NCBI GenBank assembly: GCA_900542055.1
Contig: UQMA01000001.1
Location: 1-64,000, forward strand
Direction of reading: 5' to 3'
Source of the DNA: an uncultured Azospirillum sp.
GTDB taxonomy: Bacteria > Pseudomonadota > Alphaproteobacteria > RF32 > CAG-239
DNA length: 64,000 nt
Shown here: piece after piece, positions 28,295 through 36,441 of the stretch
Layout of the letters: each line of letters begins with the position of its first letter
Position numbering within the stretch: the stretch's first letter is position 1
Translations under genes and position numbers: made by a program
Notes under the pieces: model-generated
Database searches by the model: none
What the model was told of the DNA's origin: nothing
What the model saw: the letters and a program-made list of their open reading frames with translations, nothing else

Positions 28295-29269
28295 ATGACC
28301 ACTATTAACGAAATTGATTTTTCAGATATTTATATCACACCGGATCACACGGCATACATTCCCGACAACCGCACGCCGAACGGCTTAACGCGGTTAAAAG
28401 CAGATGATTTCAGTTATTTTTTTGAAAAAATTGAAAAAAATTATGATGGACAAAACCCGAGTTATTCTATTTTATACAATAAAATATTTTACCGTATTGA
28501 ACGCAGTATGACAATATACGGCGTTCAATATTGCGCACGAAAAATGCCTCGAGAAGTGCCTGGTTTTTCAAATTTAGGTTTTCCTTTAGAATTAAGAAAA
28601 TATTTGCTTTCACTCAGCAACACGGCCGGCCTTATTTTATGGTCAGGTCCTACCGGAGCCGGCAAAACCACCGCTATTTCATCATTGATGAAAGAATATT
28701 TGGTAACCGAAGGAGGTTTTGCCTACACAATCGAAGATCCGTCCGAAATGCCTTTAGACGGCACTTATAATGCTGTTAACGGAAGTTTAGGATTGTGCAA
28801 GCAAACGCAGCCGGTCAACGGCAATTGGGGAGAATGCCTGAAATCGGCGCTCCGTTCTAAACCGCGCTTTATTATGGTCGGCGAAATCCGTACTCCCGAT
28901 ACAGCCAGTGAGGTTTTGCGTGCTTGTACTTCAGGACACTTGGTTTTATCAAGTATTCACGCCAACAATGTTGCCGATGCAATCAACTCCGTAATCAAAT
29001 ACGCTGCCTCAACCGGTATGACCGAAGAACTCGCTTATGACTTGTTTTCGCGCGGCATGCTGGCCGTTTTGCACCAAACTCTTTCAGGAATAAAAAATAA
29101 AATGCCGCAAGTCAGCTACTTATTTGCTAATCCTGATACCACACAAGGCGATCAGGTTCGCGCTATTATCAAAACCGGAAAGCTGAATCTTGCGACTTCT
29201 ATCGATACACAGCGTAGCCGTTTGAGTTTAGGCAAAGAACTCTTCCCAAAACTACATGTAACAGACTAG
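28295..29269 (+). CDS. PilT/DotB-like secretion ATPase
   Basis: Hexameric ATPase of the PilT/GspE superfamily. A short N domain (1-100) precedes Walker A G-P-T-G-A-G-K-T-T (about 122-130), the Asp box T-I-E-D-P near 147, Walker B I-M-V-G-E-I-R (about 195-202), and the His box S-G-H-L-V-L-S-S-I-H-A (about 215). 324 aa, close to PilT and DotB. The R-A-C-T-S-G-H form and sequence around the Asp box remind me of DotB of type IVB secretion, but PilT of type IV pili cannot be ruled out; a prepilin peptidase is present at 62.5 kb. No other secretion genes adjoin it. Confidence 0.75.
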   Translation: MTTINEIDFSDIYITPDHTAYIPDNRTPNGLTRLKADDFSYFFEKIEKNYDGQNPSYSILYNKIFYRIERSMTIYGVQYCARKMPREVPGFSNLGFPLELRKYLLSLSNTAGLILWSGPTGAGKTTAISSLMKEYLVTEGGFAYTIEDPSEMPLDGTYNAVNGSLGLCKQTQPVNGNWGECLKSALRSKPRFIMVGEIRTPDTASEVLRACTSGHLVLSSIHANNVADAINSVIKYAASTGMTEELAYDLFSRGMLAVLHQTLSGIKNKMPQVSYLFANPDTTQGDQVRAIIKTGKLNLATSIDTQRSRLSLGKELFPKLHVTD

Positions 29270-29799
29270 CCTTTTTCAGCTTTAAGCTGATACATATATT
29301 CGATAACATCATCGCTGTCCCATCTAACACTGCCGCGAATACGCCCTATTTCTTGGCTTTCGCGGCTGACTAATACGCTCACCGGCGATGAAAAAATCCC
29401 CAATGCCGAAGCCAGCTGCTCTTTTTCATCCACATAAATTTCAAGATTATCTGCCTCGAACCGCTGCAAAAAGCGATGTTGCTCATCAAAACCGCCGTTC
29501 CACTCTCCTTTAGGCGAAATCATAATAACTCTGATACCGTCATTACGGGTTTTCTTCGAAAAACTGCTGAGGCTTTTAAGCTCTTTAATACAAGGCAAAC
29601 AATAACGCGACCAAAAAACCGCTATAACAAAGTTTCCGGAAAAACTATCCAATTTTACCTTGTTTCCGCTCTCTCCGATAATTTCCTTTTGAGGAACATC
29701 ACGTGAAAATGCGTAAATATTAGCCTTATCTTTGGCGGCGGCATTTACCGCAAAAACCAAAAATAATAAAATCAGCGCTATTTTTATATTTATTTTCAT
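29266..29799 (-). CDS. TlpA/ResA-like thioredoxin-fold protein, exported
   Basis: 177 aa. Signal peptide (cleavage near N-A-A-A-K), then a thioredoxin fold with the active site W-S-R-Y-C-L-P-C (about 63-70) and the cis-Pro strand S-S-P-V-S-V-L-V near 135. The C-x-x-C with Leu-Pro and the F-x-G-x-x-V-I-A-V-F-W strand are typical of TlpA/ResA proteins that reduce periplasmic disulfides, for example in cytochrome c biogenesis. Convergent, overlapping the ATPase gene by 4 nt. Confidence 0.8.
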   Translation of the reverse strand: MKINIKIALILLFLVFAVNAAAKDKANIYAFSRDVPQKEIIGESGNKVKLDSFSGNFVIAVFWSRYCLPCIKELKSLSSFSKKTRNDGIRVIMISPKGEWNGGFDEQHRFLQRFEADNLEIYVDEKEQLASALGIFSSPVSVLVSRESQEIGRIRGSVRWDSDDVIEYMYQLKAEKG

Positions 29800-29827
29800 C
29801 TTTTATTTAATAACTGTGTTTTATTTT

Positions 29828-29855
29828 TTGTATTTAATCTGTTTTAGGATAATAT
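29828..29855 (+). promoter_or_regulatory. Promoter of the small lipoprotein gene / TerY-P operon
   Basis: TTGTAT, 16-base spacer, TAATAT, about 43 nt before the lipoprotein ATG. The only clear promoter before the triad. Confidence 0.5.
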
Positions 29856-29897
29856 ATAGCCATTACCGAAAAACATACAAGCAAAAGGTAAAAAAAT

Positions 29898-30032
29898 ATG
29901 CAGAAACTGAATCAGATTGTATTGGCTGTTTTACTAATTGCAGCAGTTATAACCACAAGCAGCTGTGGCAAAATCTCCGCTCCTTCGGCTATTGAAGGCA
30001 GCGGTTATCCTCACAGTTATCCGCGCAACTAA
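29898..30032 (+). CDS. Small lipoprotein (LptM-like size)
   Basis: 44 aa. ATG preceded by AAAGG. Hydrophobic N terminus followed by T-T-S-S-C-G-K, a weak but acceptable lipobox, then a short Pro/Gly/Tyr-rich tail ending Y-P-H-S-Y-P-R-N. Size and Cys-Gly-Lys start resemble the small LptM/YifL lipoproteins that help LptD mature, but similarity over so few residues is weak. It ends 12 nt before the VWA gene and probably shares its transcript. Confidence 0.6.
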   Translation: MQKLNQIVLAVLLIAAVITTSSCGKISAPSAIEGSGYPHSYPRN

Positions 30033-30044
30033 GGATTAGTACCG

Positions 30045-30737
30045 ATGAGTGCAGAAAACAATTTTATTGACGAAATGATACCATATGTCGAATTTGCCGA
30101 CAATGCCAATGAACGAACACCATGCGTTTTGGTGTTGGATTGTTCAGGCTCAATGCGGGGAGAACCCATAAAACAGCTTAACGTCGGATTGAAAGCTTTG
30201 GAACGCGAACTGAAAGAAGACATTGATGCCAGTTCCCGTGTTCAGCTCTTAATTATAAAAGCTTTCGGCAAAGACGAAACCGAAGTGTCATCAGATTGGA
30301 TTGACGCCATGAATTTTACCGCTCCGGAAATGGTAGCCGGCGGATTAACTCCTCTCGGCAAAGCTATGGAATTGGCTTTACAAAAAATAGAAGAACAAAA
30401 ATGCCTCTACGACAGCTGCGGTATTACTTCAAAACGCCCTTGGATTTTTTTAATCAGCGATGGAGAACCGACTGACTATGACTGGGAATCGGTTGCAAAA
30501 AAATGCTGTCAGGCACAAAAAAACAAAAAAGTAGTTATCCATGCTGTTGGCACTGAAGGAGCAAATCTTGAAAAATTGGCAAAATTCTCATTAATTTCGC
30601 CCAAAAGACTCAGCGGACTGAAATTTACGGAATTTTTCTTATGGTTGAGCCGCAGTGTATCCTGCATTTCAAAAGCGGCTCCAAATGCCTCTGATTTATT
30701 GGACGATACCGGAAATTGGGATGAAGAACAACACTAA
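30045..30737 (+). CDS. VWA-domain protein, YegL/TerY type
   Basis: 230 aa, one von Willebrand A domain with a complete MIDAS: D32-C-S34-G-S36, Thr in G-G-L-T-P-L-G near 103 and Asp in I-S-D-G-E-P-T-D near 147. No signal peptide. It is the first member of a VWA / PP2C / kinase triad (TerY-P type; YegL in E. coli). Presumably a scaffold or adaptor acted on by the kinase and phosphatase. Overlaps the PP2C gene by 17 nt. Confidence 0.85.
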   Translation: MSAENNFIDEMIPYVEFADNANERTPCVLVLDCSGSMRGEPIKQLNVGLKALERELKEDIDASSRVQLLIIKAFGKDETEVSSDWIDAMNFTAPEMVAGGLTPLGKAMELALQKIEEQKCLYDSCGITSKRPWIFLISDGEPTDYDWESVAKKCCQAQKNKKVVIHAVGTEGANLEKLAKFSLISPKRLSGLKFTEFFLWLSRSVSCISKAAPNASDLLDDTGNWDEEQH

Positions 30738-31473
30738 TAATCACATAAAAGTATTGTCGGCCTGCGTCACCGGACCTATGCATAAAATCAGGCAAATGCC
30801 TTGTCAGGATTATTGCCGCCATTCAACTCGAGGCGATAATTTTGTCGCCGTGCTCTCCGACGGCGCCGGTTCCGCAAAATATGGACGCATCGGTGCAAAA
30901 ATACTTTGTGATACCTTAATAGACCTTTTGCCCAATGTTCCTTTCCGCGATATAAAAACCTCAATTATAAATTCCGTTGAAGTTGCCCGTGAAAAACTTT
31001 TATTTCATCGCCTGAATTCGCGCAACAATCATCGCGGACTGATGGCTTTTTCGGCAACTTTAGTCGGAGTTGTTTATCATAAAAACCACGGTATATTTTT
31101 TCATATAGGGGACGGAGCCGCATTAGCTTTTACGGGCAGCAATTTTTCCGAATATGTAGCTTCCAAACCCGAAAATGGTATTTTTTCCTGCGAAACATAT
31201 TTTTACACAATGGATGATTGGCGCGACTGCCTACGTTTTACAACTTTCGAAAAAGCTCACACCATAATGATGATGAGTGACGGAGTAACCGGATTTTCAT
31301 TTTCCTCCGACTATAAAAACATAGAACCGCGTTTTTTGTTGCCGATAGACAGATTTTTAAGTAAAGAACCTATAAAAAGCCGCGCCCGCCGCGCATTATA
31401 CAACACGCTCGGCACACCGCAGGCACAAAAAATAAATCCCGATGATAAAACATTTTTGTGGGCAAAACTATGA
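30721..31473 (+). CDS. PP2C-type Ser/Thr phosphatase, YegK type
   Basis: 250 aa from the ATG at 30721 inside the VWA gene. Metal-binding motifs of PP2C: Q-D-Y near residue 25, L-S-D-G-A-G-S-A near 43, H-I-G-D-G-A near 130 and M-S-D-G-V-T near 180, then D-D-K-T near the end. This compact form with D-G-A-G-S-A is the one seen beside TerY-like VWA genes. It would remove phosphates placed by the next gene's kinase. Stop and kinase start overlap as ATGA. Confidence 0.85.
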   Translation: MKNNTNNHIKVLSACVTGPMHKIRQMPCQDYCRHSTRGDNFVAVLSDGAGSAKYGRIGAKILCDTLIDLLPNVPFRDIKTSIINSVEVAREKLLFHRLNSRNNHRGLMAFSATLVGVVYHKNHGIFFHIGDGAALAFTGSNFSEYVASKPENGIFSCETYFYTMDDWRDCLRFTTFEKAHTIMMMSDGVTGFSFSSDYKNIEPRFLLPIDRFLSKEPIKSRARRALYNTLGTPQAQKINPDDKTFLWAKL

Positions 31474-32948
31474 ACGGACAGGAAATAAAATATAATGCCG
31501 TTTACGGAGACGGTTCTTTTGAACAAATTACTCTGGGCGAGCTGATCAACAAAGGCGGCGCCGCCGGAAAAATTGTTGAAGTGAAAGAACACCCGCAACT
31601 GGTTGCAAAAATTTTTCACAGCTTAGCCAAAAGCAGCACCAACCGCGAAAAACTGCAAGCTATGCTGCTCAACCGTCCGGCTTTTTCGCCGGCTTTGAAA
31701 AACGGCAAAGAATTTTTGGCCGATGACGGAAAAAAATATATTCAAATTGCATGGCCGGAAGCTATTCTGGAAAATGAAGAAGGGTTTTGCGTCGGCTATT
31801 TAATGCCTCGCATTGAACTGAATCGTGCCGCCTCATTAGACCATTTTATGCAGCGCGCAACCAGACAAAAACTAAAACTTCCGGAAAATTACGAATATCG
31901 GATTCGCATCGCCTGCAATCTAAGTTCCATGGTCGCTGCATTACATGAAAAAGGACATTATATTGTCGATTTAAAACCTTCAAACGTTTATGTTTATAAA
32001 GAAAGTATGCTTATTTCCATGCTCGATTGCGATGGTTTTTCGATTTTGGGCGACAAAGCACGTTATCCTGCCGAATTTGTAAGCGAAGAATATATCTGCC
32101 CCGAAGGCATGGAACAGGGATGTGACGAAATGGGAGAAGAGCAGGATAAATTTGCTCTGGCTGTAATTATCTTCAAACTTCTGAATAATGGTATTCACCC
32201 TTTTTCGGGAACGCCGCGCAAAAACAATTCCGCCCCTCTGACCATACAGGAAAGAATAGCGCAAAATCATTATGCTTATGGTTCATGGGCTGATTTATAT
32301 CAGGCTCCGCATCCATATTCCATCCATGATTATTTTGCAAAAGACACCCTCGAACTTTTTGATCGCGCCTTTGTCCGCGGTCTCAAGCGTCCGAGCGCAC
32401 AGGAATGGGAACAGCACCTGCGGAAACTGATAGCCAATCTGCGCCACTGTAAAAAGAACCGCAACCACGTTTATTTTACTTCCAAAGGCTGCGGGTTGTG
32501 CATAATGGAAGAAAAAATAAAAGCCAATCTCAGCGATATAAAAAAACAATTTCAAAATCCCAAAACTGTACGCGGCATGGCCGTTGACAATTTGACACCT
32601 GAAAAAATAGCACAAAACAAAAACTTACAGCTAAAAAAACTTAAAACAGTCAATCAAATAAGCGCTGTTGTCATCGTGCTTTATATGATATTTTGGACTA
32701 TGCTTTATCCGATACTCAGTCCGATTGCCTCCCAAATAGTTCACTTGGGCTTCGGATTGCAAATGATTTGTTTTATTTTGCTCATGAGCTTTATATATCA
32801 CGGATTAAAAAAATTTTCCACCAGAGTACCTTTGTTGAGCCATCCGGCCGTAACGGCAGCATTATTTGTTTATTCGCTGTTTTGCACAGTCATAACTTTA
32901 TTGGCTATAAACGACCTTCCCGTTGAAATGTTGATGTTAACAAAATAA
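31470..32948 (+). CDS. Membrane-anchored Ser/Thr protein kinase, YegI type
   Basis: 492 aa. Hanks-type kinase domain (about 20-320): Gly-loop region I-N-K-G-G-A-A-G-K, Lys in L-V-A-K-I-F, catalytic loop I-V-D-L-K-P-S-N near 165 (His of HRD replaced), and D-C-D-G-F near 184. Then a four-ligand zinc-ribbon-like motif (H-C near 326, H near 332, C-G-L-C near 341) typical of TerY-P kinases, and two or three C-terminal membrane helices (about 390-480). The ATG at 31470 shares ATGA with the PP2C stop. Target unknown; the VWA protein is the obvious candidate. Confidence 0.85.
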   Translation: MNGQEIKYNAVYGDGSFEQITLGELINKGGAAGKIVEVKEHPQLVAKIFHSLAKSSTNREKLQAMLLNRPAFSPALKNGKEFLADDGKKYIQIAWPEAILENEEGFCVGYLMPRIELNRAASLDHFMQRATRQKLKLPENYEYRIRIACNLSSMVAALHEKGHYIVDLKPSNVYVYKESMLISMLDCDGFSILGDKARYPAEFVSEEYICPEGMEQGCDEMGEEQDKFALAVIIFKLLNNGIHPFSGTPRKNNSAPLTIQERIAQNHYAYGSWADLYQAPHPYSIHDYFAKDTLELFDRAFVRGLKRPSAQEWEQHLRKLIANLRHCKKNRNHVYFTSKGCGLCIMEEKIKANLSDIKKQFQNPKTVRGMAVDNLTPEKIAQNKNLQLKKLKTVNQISAVVIVLYMIFWTMLYPILSPIASQIVHLGFGLQMICFILLMSFIYHGLKKFSTRVPLLSHPAVTAALFVYSLFCTVITLLAINDLPVEMLMLTK

Positions 32949-33016
32949 ATATATGCAAAAGCAATAATTTGTGTTATATTCCGCAACGTTGTATAAAATT
33001 ATGAAAGGTAAAAACT

Positions 33017-34414
33017 TTGTTAGATTTAAAACCGATTATGATTTCCGGCAAAGAAGTCTTGCCTCTTATTGAAGGAGGAAAAGGCATAAACGCCAGTGAT
33101 GGCCGTAGCAGCGGTGCTTGGGCACATGAAAACTGTGTAGGCACTTTTTCTGGTGTAAGTCCGGATTTTTATGATGAAAAAGGAAATGTCGTTGCCGAGA
33201 TTTTCACCAGAAAAACTCGTGCGGAACGCCATCAAGAAATGATTGAAATGGCTATTAAAGGCGGCATTGCACAAGCCGAAGTCGCTCACGAAATCTCAAA
33301 CGGCAACGGACGCATCCACATGAATATGCTATGGGAAATGGCAGATTCGCAAGCCGTTCTGGAAGGCGTACTTTCTAAAGCAAAAGGACTTATCAACGGC
33401 ATTACATGCGGTGCTGGCATGCCTTATCATCTCGGAGAATTAGCTACAAAATTCGGAGTTTATTACTACCCTATTGTATCATCGGCACGCGCTTTTAATA
33501 TTTTATGGAAACGCGCCTATAACCGTTTTACAGAATTTTTAGGTGGAGTAGTTTACGAAGATCCATGGCTGGCAGGCGGACACAACGGTTTGTCAAACGC
33601 CGAAAATCCTGAAAAACCGGAAACCCCGTACAATCGCATTGTGGAACTGCGCCGTTTAATGAATAGCTATGGTTTGAACGCAATTCCTATTATTTTGGCC
33701 GGTGGAATTTGGTCATTAAAAGATTGGGAAAGCTATATTAACAATCCAGATATCGGAAAAATTGCTTTTCAGTTCGGAACAAGGCCGATGATTACAAAAG
33801 AAAGCCCAATAAGCGAAGCTTGGAAAAAAGTAATGATGCACGTCAGAAAAGGCGATGTCATATTGCAGCGTTTCAGTCCGACAGGTTTCTTTTCTTCTGC
33901 GATAAAAAACACTTTTCTCGAAAAGCTGATTTTGCGCAAAAACGGTGAAATAGCCTTTAAAACACAAGCTGAAGGAGAATATTCGGAACCTTTGAAAATT
34001 AATGATCATAAAACTGTTTTCATTAAATCGGCAGACAAAGAAAAAGCTATGAACCAAATTAACGCCGGTTTAACCGAAATCAAAGAAACGCCGGATGAAA
34101 CGGTTGTATTTATGACACCGGAAGACTGGGAACAAATGAAAGAAGACCGTAAAAACTGCGTAGGCTGTTTGTCACAATGCCAATTTTCGACATGGTGCGC
34201 ATCATCGCCAACTAAATCAACTGGAAAAATTCCGGATCCCCGCACTTACTGCATTCATAAAACCTTATACGAAGTCGGACACGGCGGCAGCGTAAAAGAC
34301 CATTTGTTGTTTGCAGGACATCAAGTTTACCGTTTTGCCACGGATCCGCTTTACCGCAACGGATGCATTCCGAGTGTGAAAGAGTTGATTGACCGCATTA
34401 AAAACGGCGAATAA
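33017..34414 (+). CDS. Nitronate monooxygenase-like FMN protein with C-terminal Cys cluster
   Basis: TIM-barrel flavoprotein of the 2-nitropropane dioxygenase / nitronate monooxygenase family. Visible: N-G-I-T-C-G-A-G-M-P near residue 130, G-G-H-N-G near 195, A-G-G-I-W near 235 and F-Q-F-G-T-R near 257 for FMN phosphate. 465 aa, longer than common family members: the last 90 residues hold C-V-G-C-L-S-Q-C-x5-C and a later Y-C, which could bind an Fe-S cluster. The best start is TTG at 33017 with AAAGG upstream; the next in-frame ATG is seven codons later and less well placed. Substrate unknown. Confidence 0.8.
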   Translation: MLDLKPIMISGKEVLPLIEGGKGINASDGRSSGAWAHENCVGTFSGVSPDFYDEKGNVVAEIFTRKTRAERHQEMIEMAIKGGIAQAEVAHEISNGNGRIHMNMLWEMADSQAVLEGVLSKAKGLINGITCGAGMPYHLGELATKFGVYYYPIVSSARAFNILWKRAYNRFTEFLGGVVYEDPWLAGGHNGLSNAENPEKPETPYNRIVELRRLMNSYGLNAIPIILAGGIWSLKDWESYINNPDIGKIAFQFGTRPMITKESPISEAWKKVMMHVRKGDVILQRFSPTGFFSSAIKNTFLEKLILRKNGEIAFKTQAEGEYSEPLKINDHKTVFIKSADKEKAMNQINAGLTEIKETPDETVVFMTPEDWEQMKEDRKNCVGCLSQCQFSTWCASSPTKSTGKIPDPRTYCIHKTLYEVGHGGSVKDHLLFAGHQVYRFATDPLYRNGCIPSVKELIDRIKNGE

Positions 34415-34425
34415 ATATAATAAAT

Positions 34426-34456
34426 AAAAACCTCCGATTTTCATCGGAGGTTTTTA
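34426..34456. terminator. Bidirectional terminator
   Basis: AAAAACCTCCGAT / ATCGGAGGTTTTT perfect 13-bp stem with a 4-nt loop. Confidence 0.95.
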
Positions 34457-34471
34457 TTTAACTGCGATAAA

Positions 34472-35185
34472 CTATTTACGATCACCCATAATTCTGAGCA
34501 AAGCCATAAACAAGTTAATAAAATCAAGATACAATGATAATGCGCCAACAATAACTTTTCGTCCTTGCATATCGCTTGTATCCGAAGACATATAAATTTC
34601 ACGAATTTTTTGTGTATCATAAGCTGTTAAACCTACAAACACAAAAACTGTTACAAATGACAAAGCATAATAAAAAGCTGAGCTCTGCATAAAAATATTA
34701 ACTATAGAAGCAATAATAATTCCCCAGAGTCCCATACGTAAAAAAGAGCCCCAAGAAGTTAAATCGCGCTTTGTTGTATATCCGTAAAGGCTCATTGCTC
34801 CGAAAGTTCCGGCTGTTATCAAAAACACCCTTGTCATACTCGCGCTTGTATAAACCATAAATATCGGAGCCAGCGAAATTCCGATTAAAGCAGAATACAA
34901 AACAAAAACACCGCGAACCTGACTGAGTGTACCGCGTTGAACAACATGTCCGAAAGCAAAAACAACAATCAAAGGAGCCAGAAAAAACAGCCATCCCAAA
35001 CCGGACATTCCGCCGCGGGCATCAAACATCATCCCGAGCATTGAAGTATTGGCAACGATAAAAGCTGCTAATGCCGTTATCAGCAAACCACCGGCCATAT
35101 AATTATATACACTAACTAAATAGCTGCGCAAACCTTCGTCTATGTCAGCTCTTTCCACTGCTGAAGTATAATTTCTTTCAAGCAT
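34472..35185 (-). CDS. Bax inhibitor-1 / YccA family membrane protein
   Basis: 237 aa with seven hydrophobic helices; family hallmarks T-A-L-A-A-F (helix 1), L-Y-G-Y-T-T-K-R-D-L (mid-protein) and F-V-G-L-T-A-Y-D-T-Q-K-I near the end, then L-Y-L-D-F-I-N-L-F. BI-1 proteins act as pH-dependent ion leaks and modulate FtsH proteolysis. GGGAGAAA before the ATG. Alphaproteobacterial members have this length. Confidence 0.9.
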   Translation of the reverse strand: MLERNYTSAVERADIDEGLRSYLVSVYNYMAGGLLITALAAFIVANTSMLGMMFDARGGMSGLGWLFFLAPLIVVFAFGHVVQRGTLSQVRGVFVLYSALIGISLAPIFMVYTSASMTRVFLITAGTFGAMSLYGYTTKRDLTSWGSFLRMGLWGIIIASIVNIFMQSSAFYYALSFVTVFVFVGLTAYDTQKIREIYMSSDTSDMQGRKVIVGALSLYLDFINLFMALLRIMGDRK

Positions 35186-35254
35186 TTATTTCTCCCAATT
35201 ATTAAAACTTTCTACAAATAATATAGTTTTTTTATTCATCGAAATCAAGCAGGA

Positions 35255-35938
35255 TTAAATATAGACATTCAATTTTGAGCCGTTTTCTTTAAGCCATTTT
35301 CTTCCATCAGCCGCATTTTTTGCCAAAACATCAACACATTGCCAAAATGCCGGCGAATGATCCGGATGTTTTAAATGCGCCGTTTCATGAGCGACCAAAT
35401 AATCTATAACAAAATCCGGAGCCAGCATTATCCGCCAGCTGTAATTTATATTTCCTAAAGAAGAGCAACTGCCCCAACGCGATTTTGTATCTTTAATAAC
35501 CACTCGGTTGACTTTTTTTTCAATTAAAGCCGCTTTGGCTTCAGACATTTCCCAAAGCACTTTTTGAGCTTGTTTTTTTATAAAATCTTTAACACGGCGC
35601 GACAAAAAATCTTTTTCTCCTGAAACCAGTAGATTTTCCCCCTCAACTTGCACGCCGAAATACTGTTCTGGACAATGTCGGATTAAAAATTCTTTTCCGC
35701 CTATACTTATTTTATCCCCATCTGAAAAAGACTTTTGCAAAGGCAATTTTGCCAAATGTTCATCAATCCATTTTTTTTGAGATTTGACGAAAGCAAGCGC
35801 CTGCTGTTTTCCGCATCTTTTCGGAACAGTCAAAACCGGAATTCTGTTTTTGGAATCAATCCGCAACCCCAGCCTTTTGGCTCTGGCTGAAAAAACTATT
35901 TTCAGTTCAAAATTCAATTCATCAGTTAAATCAAACAT
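35255..35938 (-). CDS. YgjP-like zinc metallopeptidase
   Basis: DUF45/SprT-like putative metallopeptidase, cytosolic. Zinc motif H-E-T-A-H near residue 185 (from ATG 35938), followed by L-K-H-P-D-H-S-P-x-F-W, with upstream S-R-W-G-S-C-S-S and I-N-Y-S-W-R. I prefer ATG at 35938, overlapping the ycgN-like stop by 8 nt with GGAAAG upstream; an ATG at 35965 gives nine more residues but no ribosome site. Substrate unknown. Confidence 0.85.
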   Translation of the reverse strand: MFDLTDELNFELKIVFSARAKRLGLRIDSKNRIPVLTVPKRCGKQQALAFVKSQKKWIDEHLAKLPLQKSFSDGDKISIGGKEFLIRHCPEQYFGVQVEGENLLVSGEKDFLSRRVKDFIKKQAQKVLWEMSEAKAALIEKKVNRVVIKDTKSRWGSCSSLGNINYSWRIMLAPDFVIDYLVAHETAHLKHPDHSPAFWQCVDVLAKNAADGRKWLKENGSKLNVYI

Positions 35939-36437
35939 CTTTCCAGTTAACAATGTAATTTTCATATTCGTCGTCTTTTACTTCACTTTCAGAAATCAAC
36001 AAACGTCCTCTGACCGATTGAAAAGCTTCGTGCACGCTATTTTTATTTCCACTTACCAGCGGATGCCACTCAGGCAAATCCTTACCGTTTTCCAACAGCC
36101 AATAAGCACAGGTTTTAGGCAGCCAGCGCGGACGTTCTTTAAGCGCGGCGCGGTTAACACTTCGGCAATCAGGAACTTTTGCAAAACGGTTTTCATAAAT
36201 TCGGCACAAACAACTTTTGCTGTCCAAAAAACGGCATTTAACACAGGTAAAATAAATTTTACCGCCGATTTCTAGTTTATTCAGGCAACATTTTCCGCAA
36301 CCATCGCAAAGTAACTCCCATTCTTGAGCTGTCATTTCATCAAGCTTTTTCTTTTTCCAGAATTCCGGCTCTACTTTATTTTCATCGGCACGATATGTAT
36401 TTTGCACAACAATCGTATATTGTTTTTTGTTATCCAT
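35931..36437 (-). CDS. YcgN/UPF0260-family Cys-cluster protein
   Basis: 168 aa. Cys-rich metal-binding pattern of this family: L-C-D-G-C-G-K-C-C (about 43-51), then C-V-K-C-R-F-L-D and C-L-C-R-I-Y, followed by P-D-C and W-L-P-x-T-C-A-Y. Also W-E-L-L-C and W-H-P-L-V-S-G signatures. Function is not established. It starts 4 nt after the dnaB stop, so dnaB, this gene and ygjP form one minus-strand run. Confidence 0.88.
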   Translation of the reverse strand: MDNKKQYTIVVQNTYRADENKVEPEFWKKKKLDEMTAQEWELLCDGCGKCCLNKLEIGGKIYFTCVKCRFLDSKSCLCRIYENRFAKVPDCRSVNRAALKERPRWLPKTCAYWLLENGKDLPEWHPLVSGNKNSVHEAFQSVRGRLLISESEVKDDEYENYIVNWKDV

Positions 36438-36441
36438 AAAA

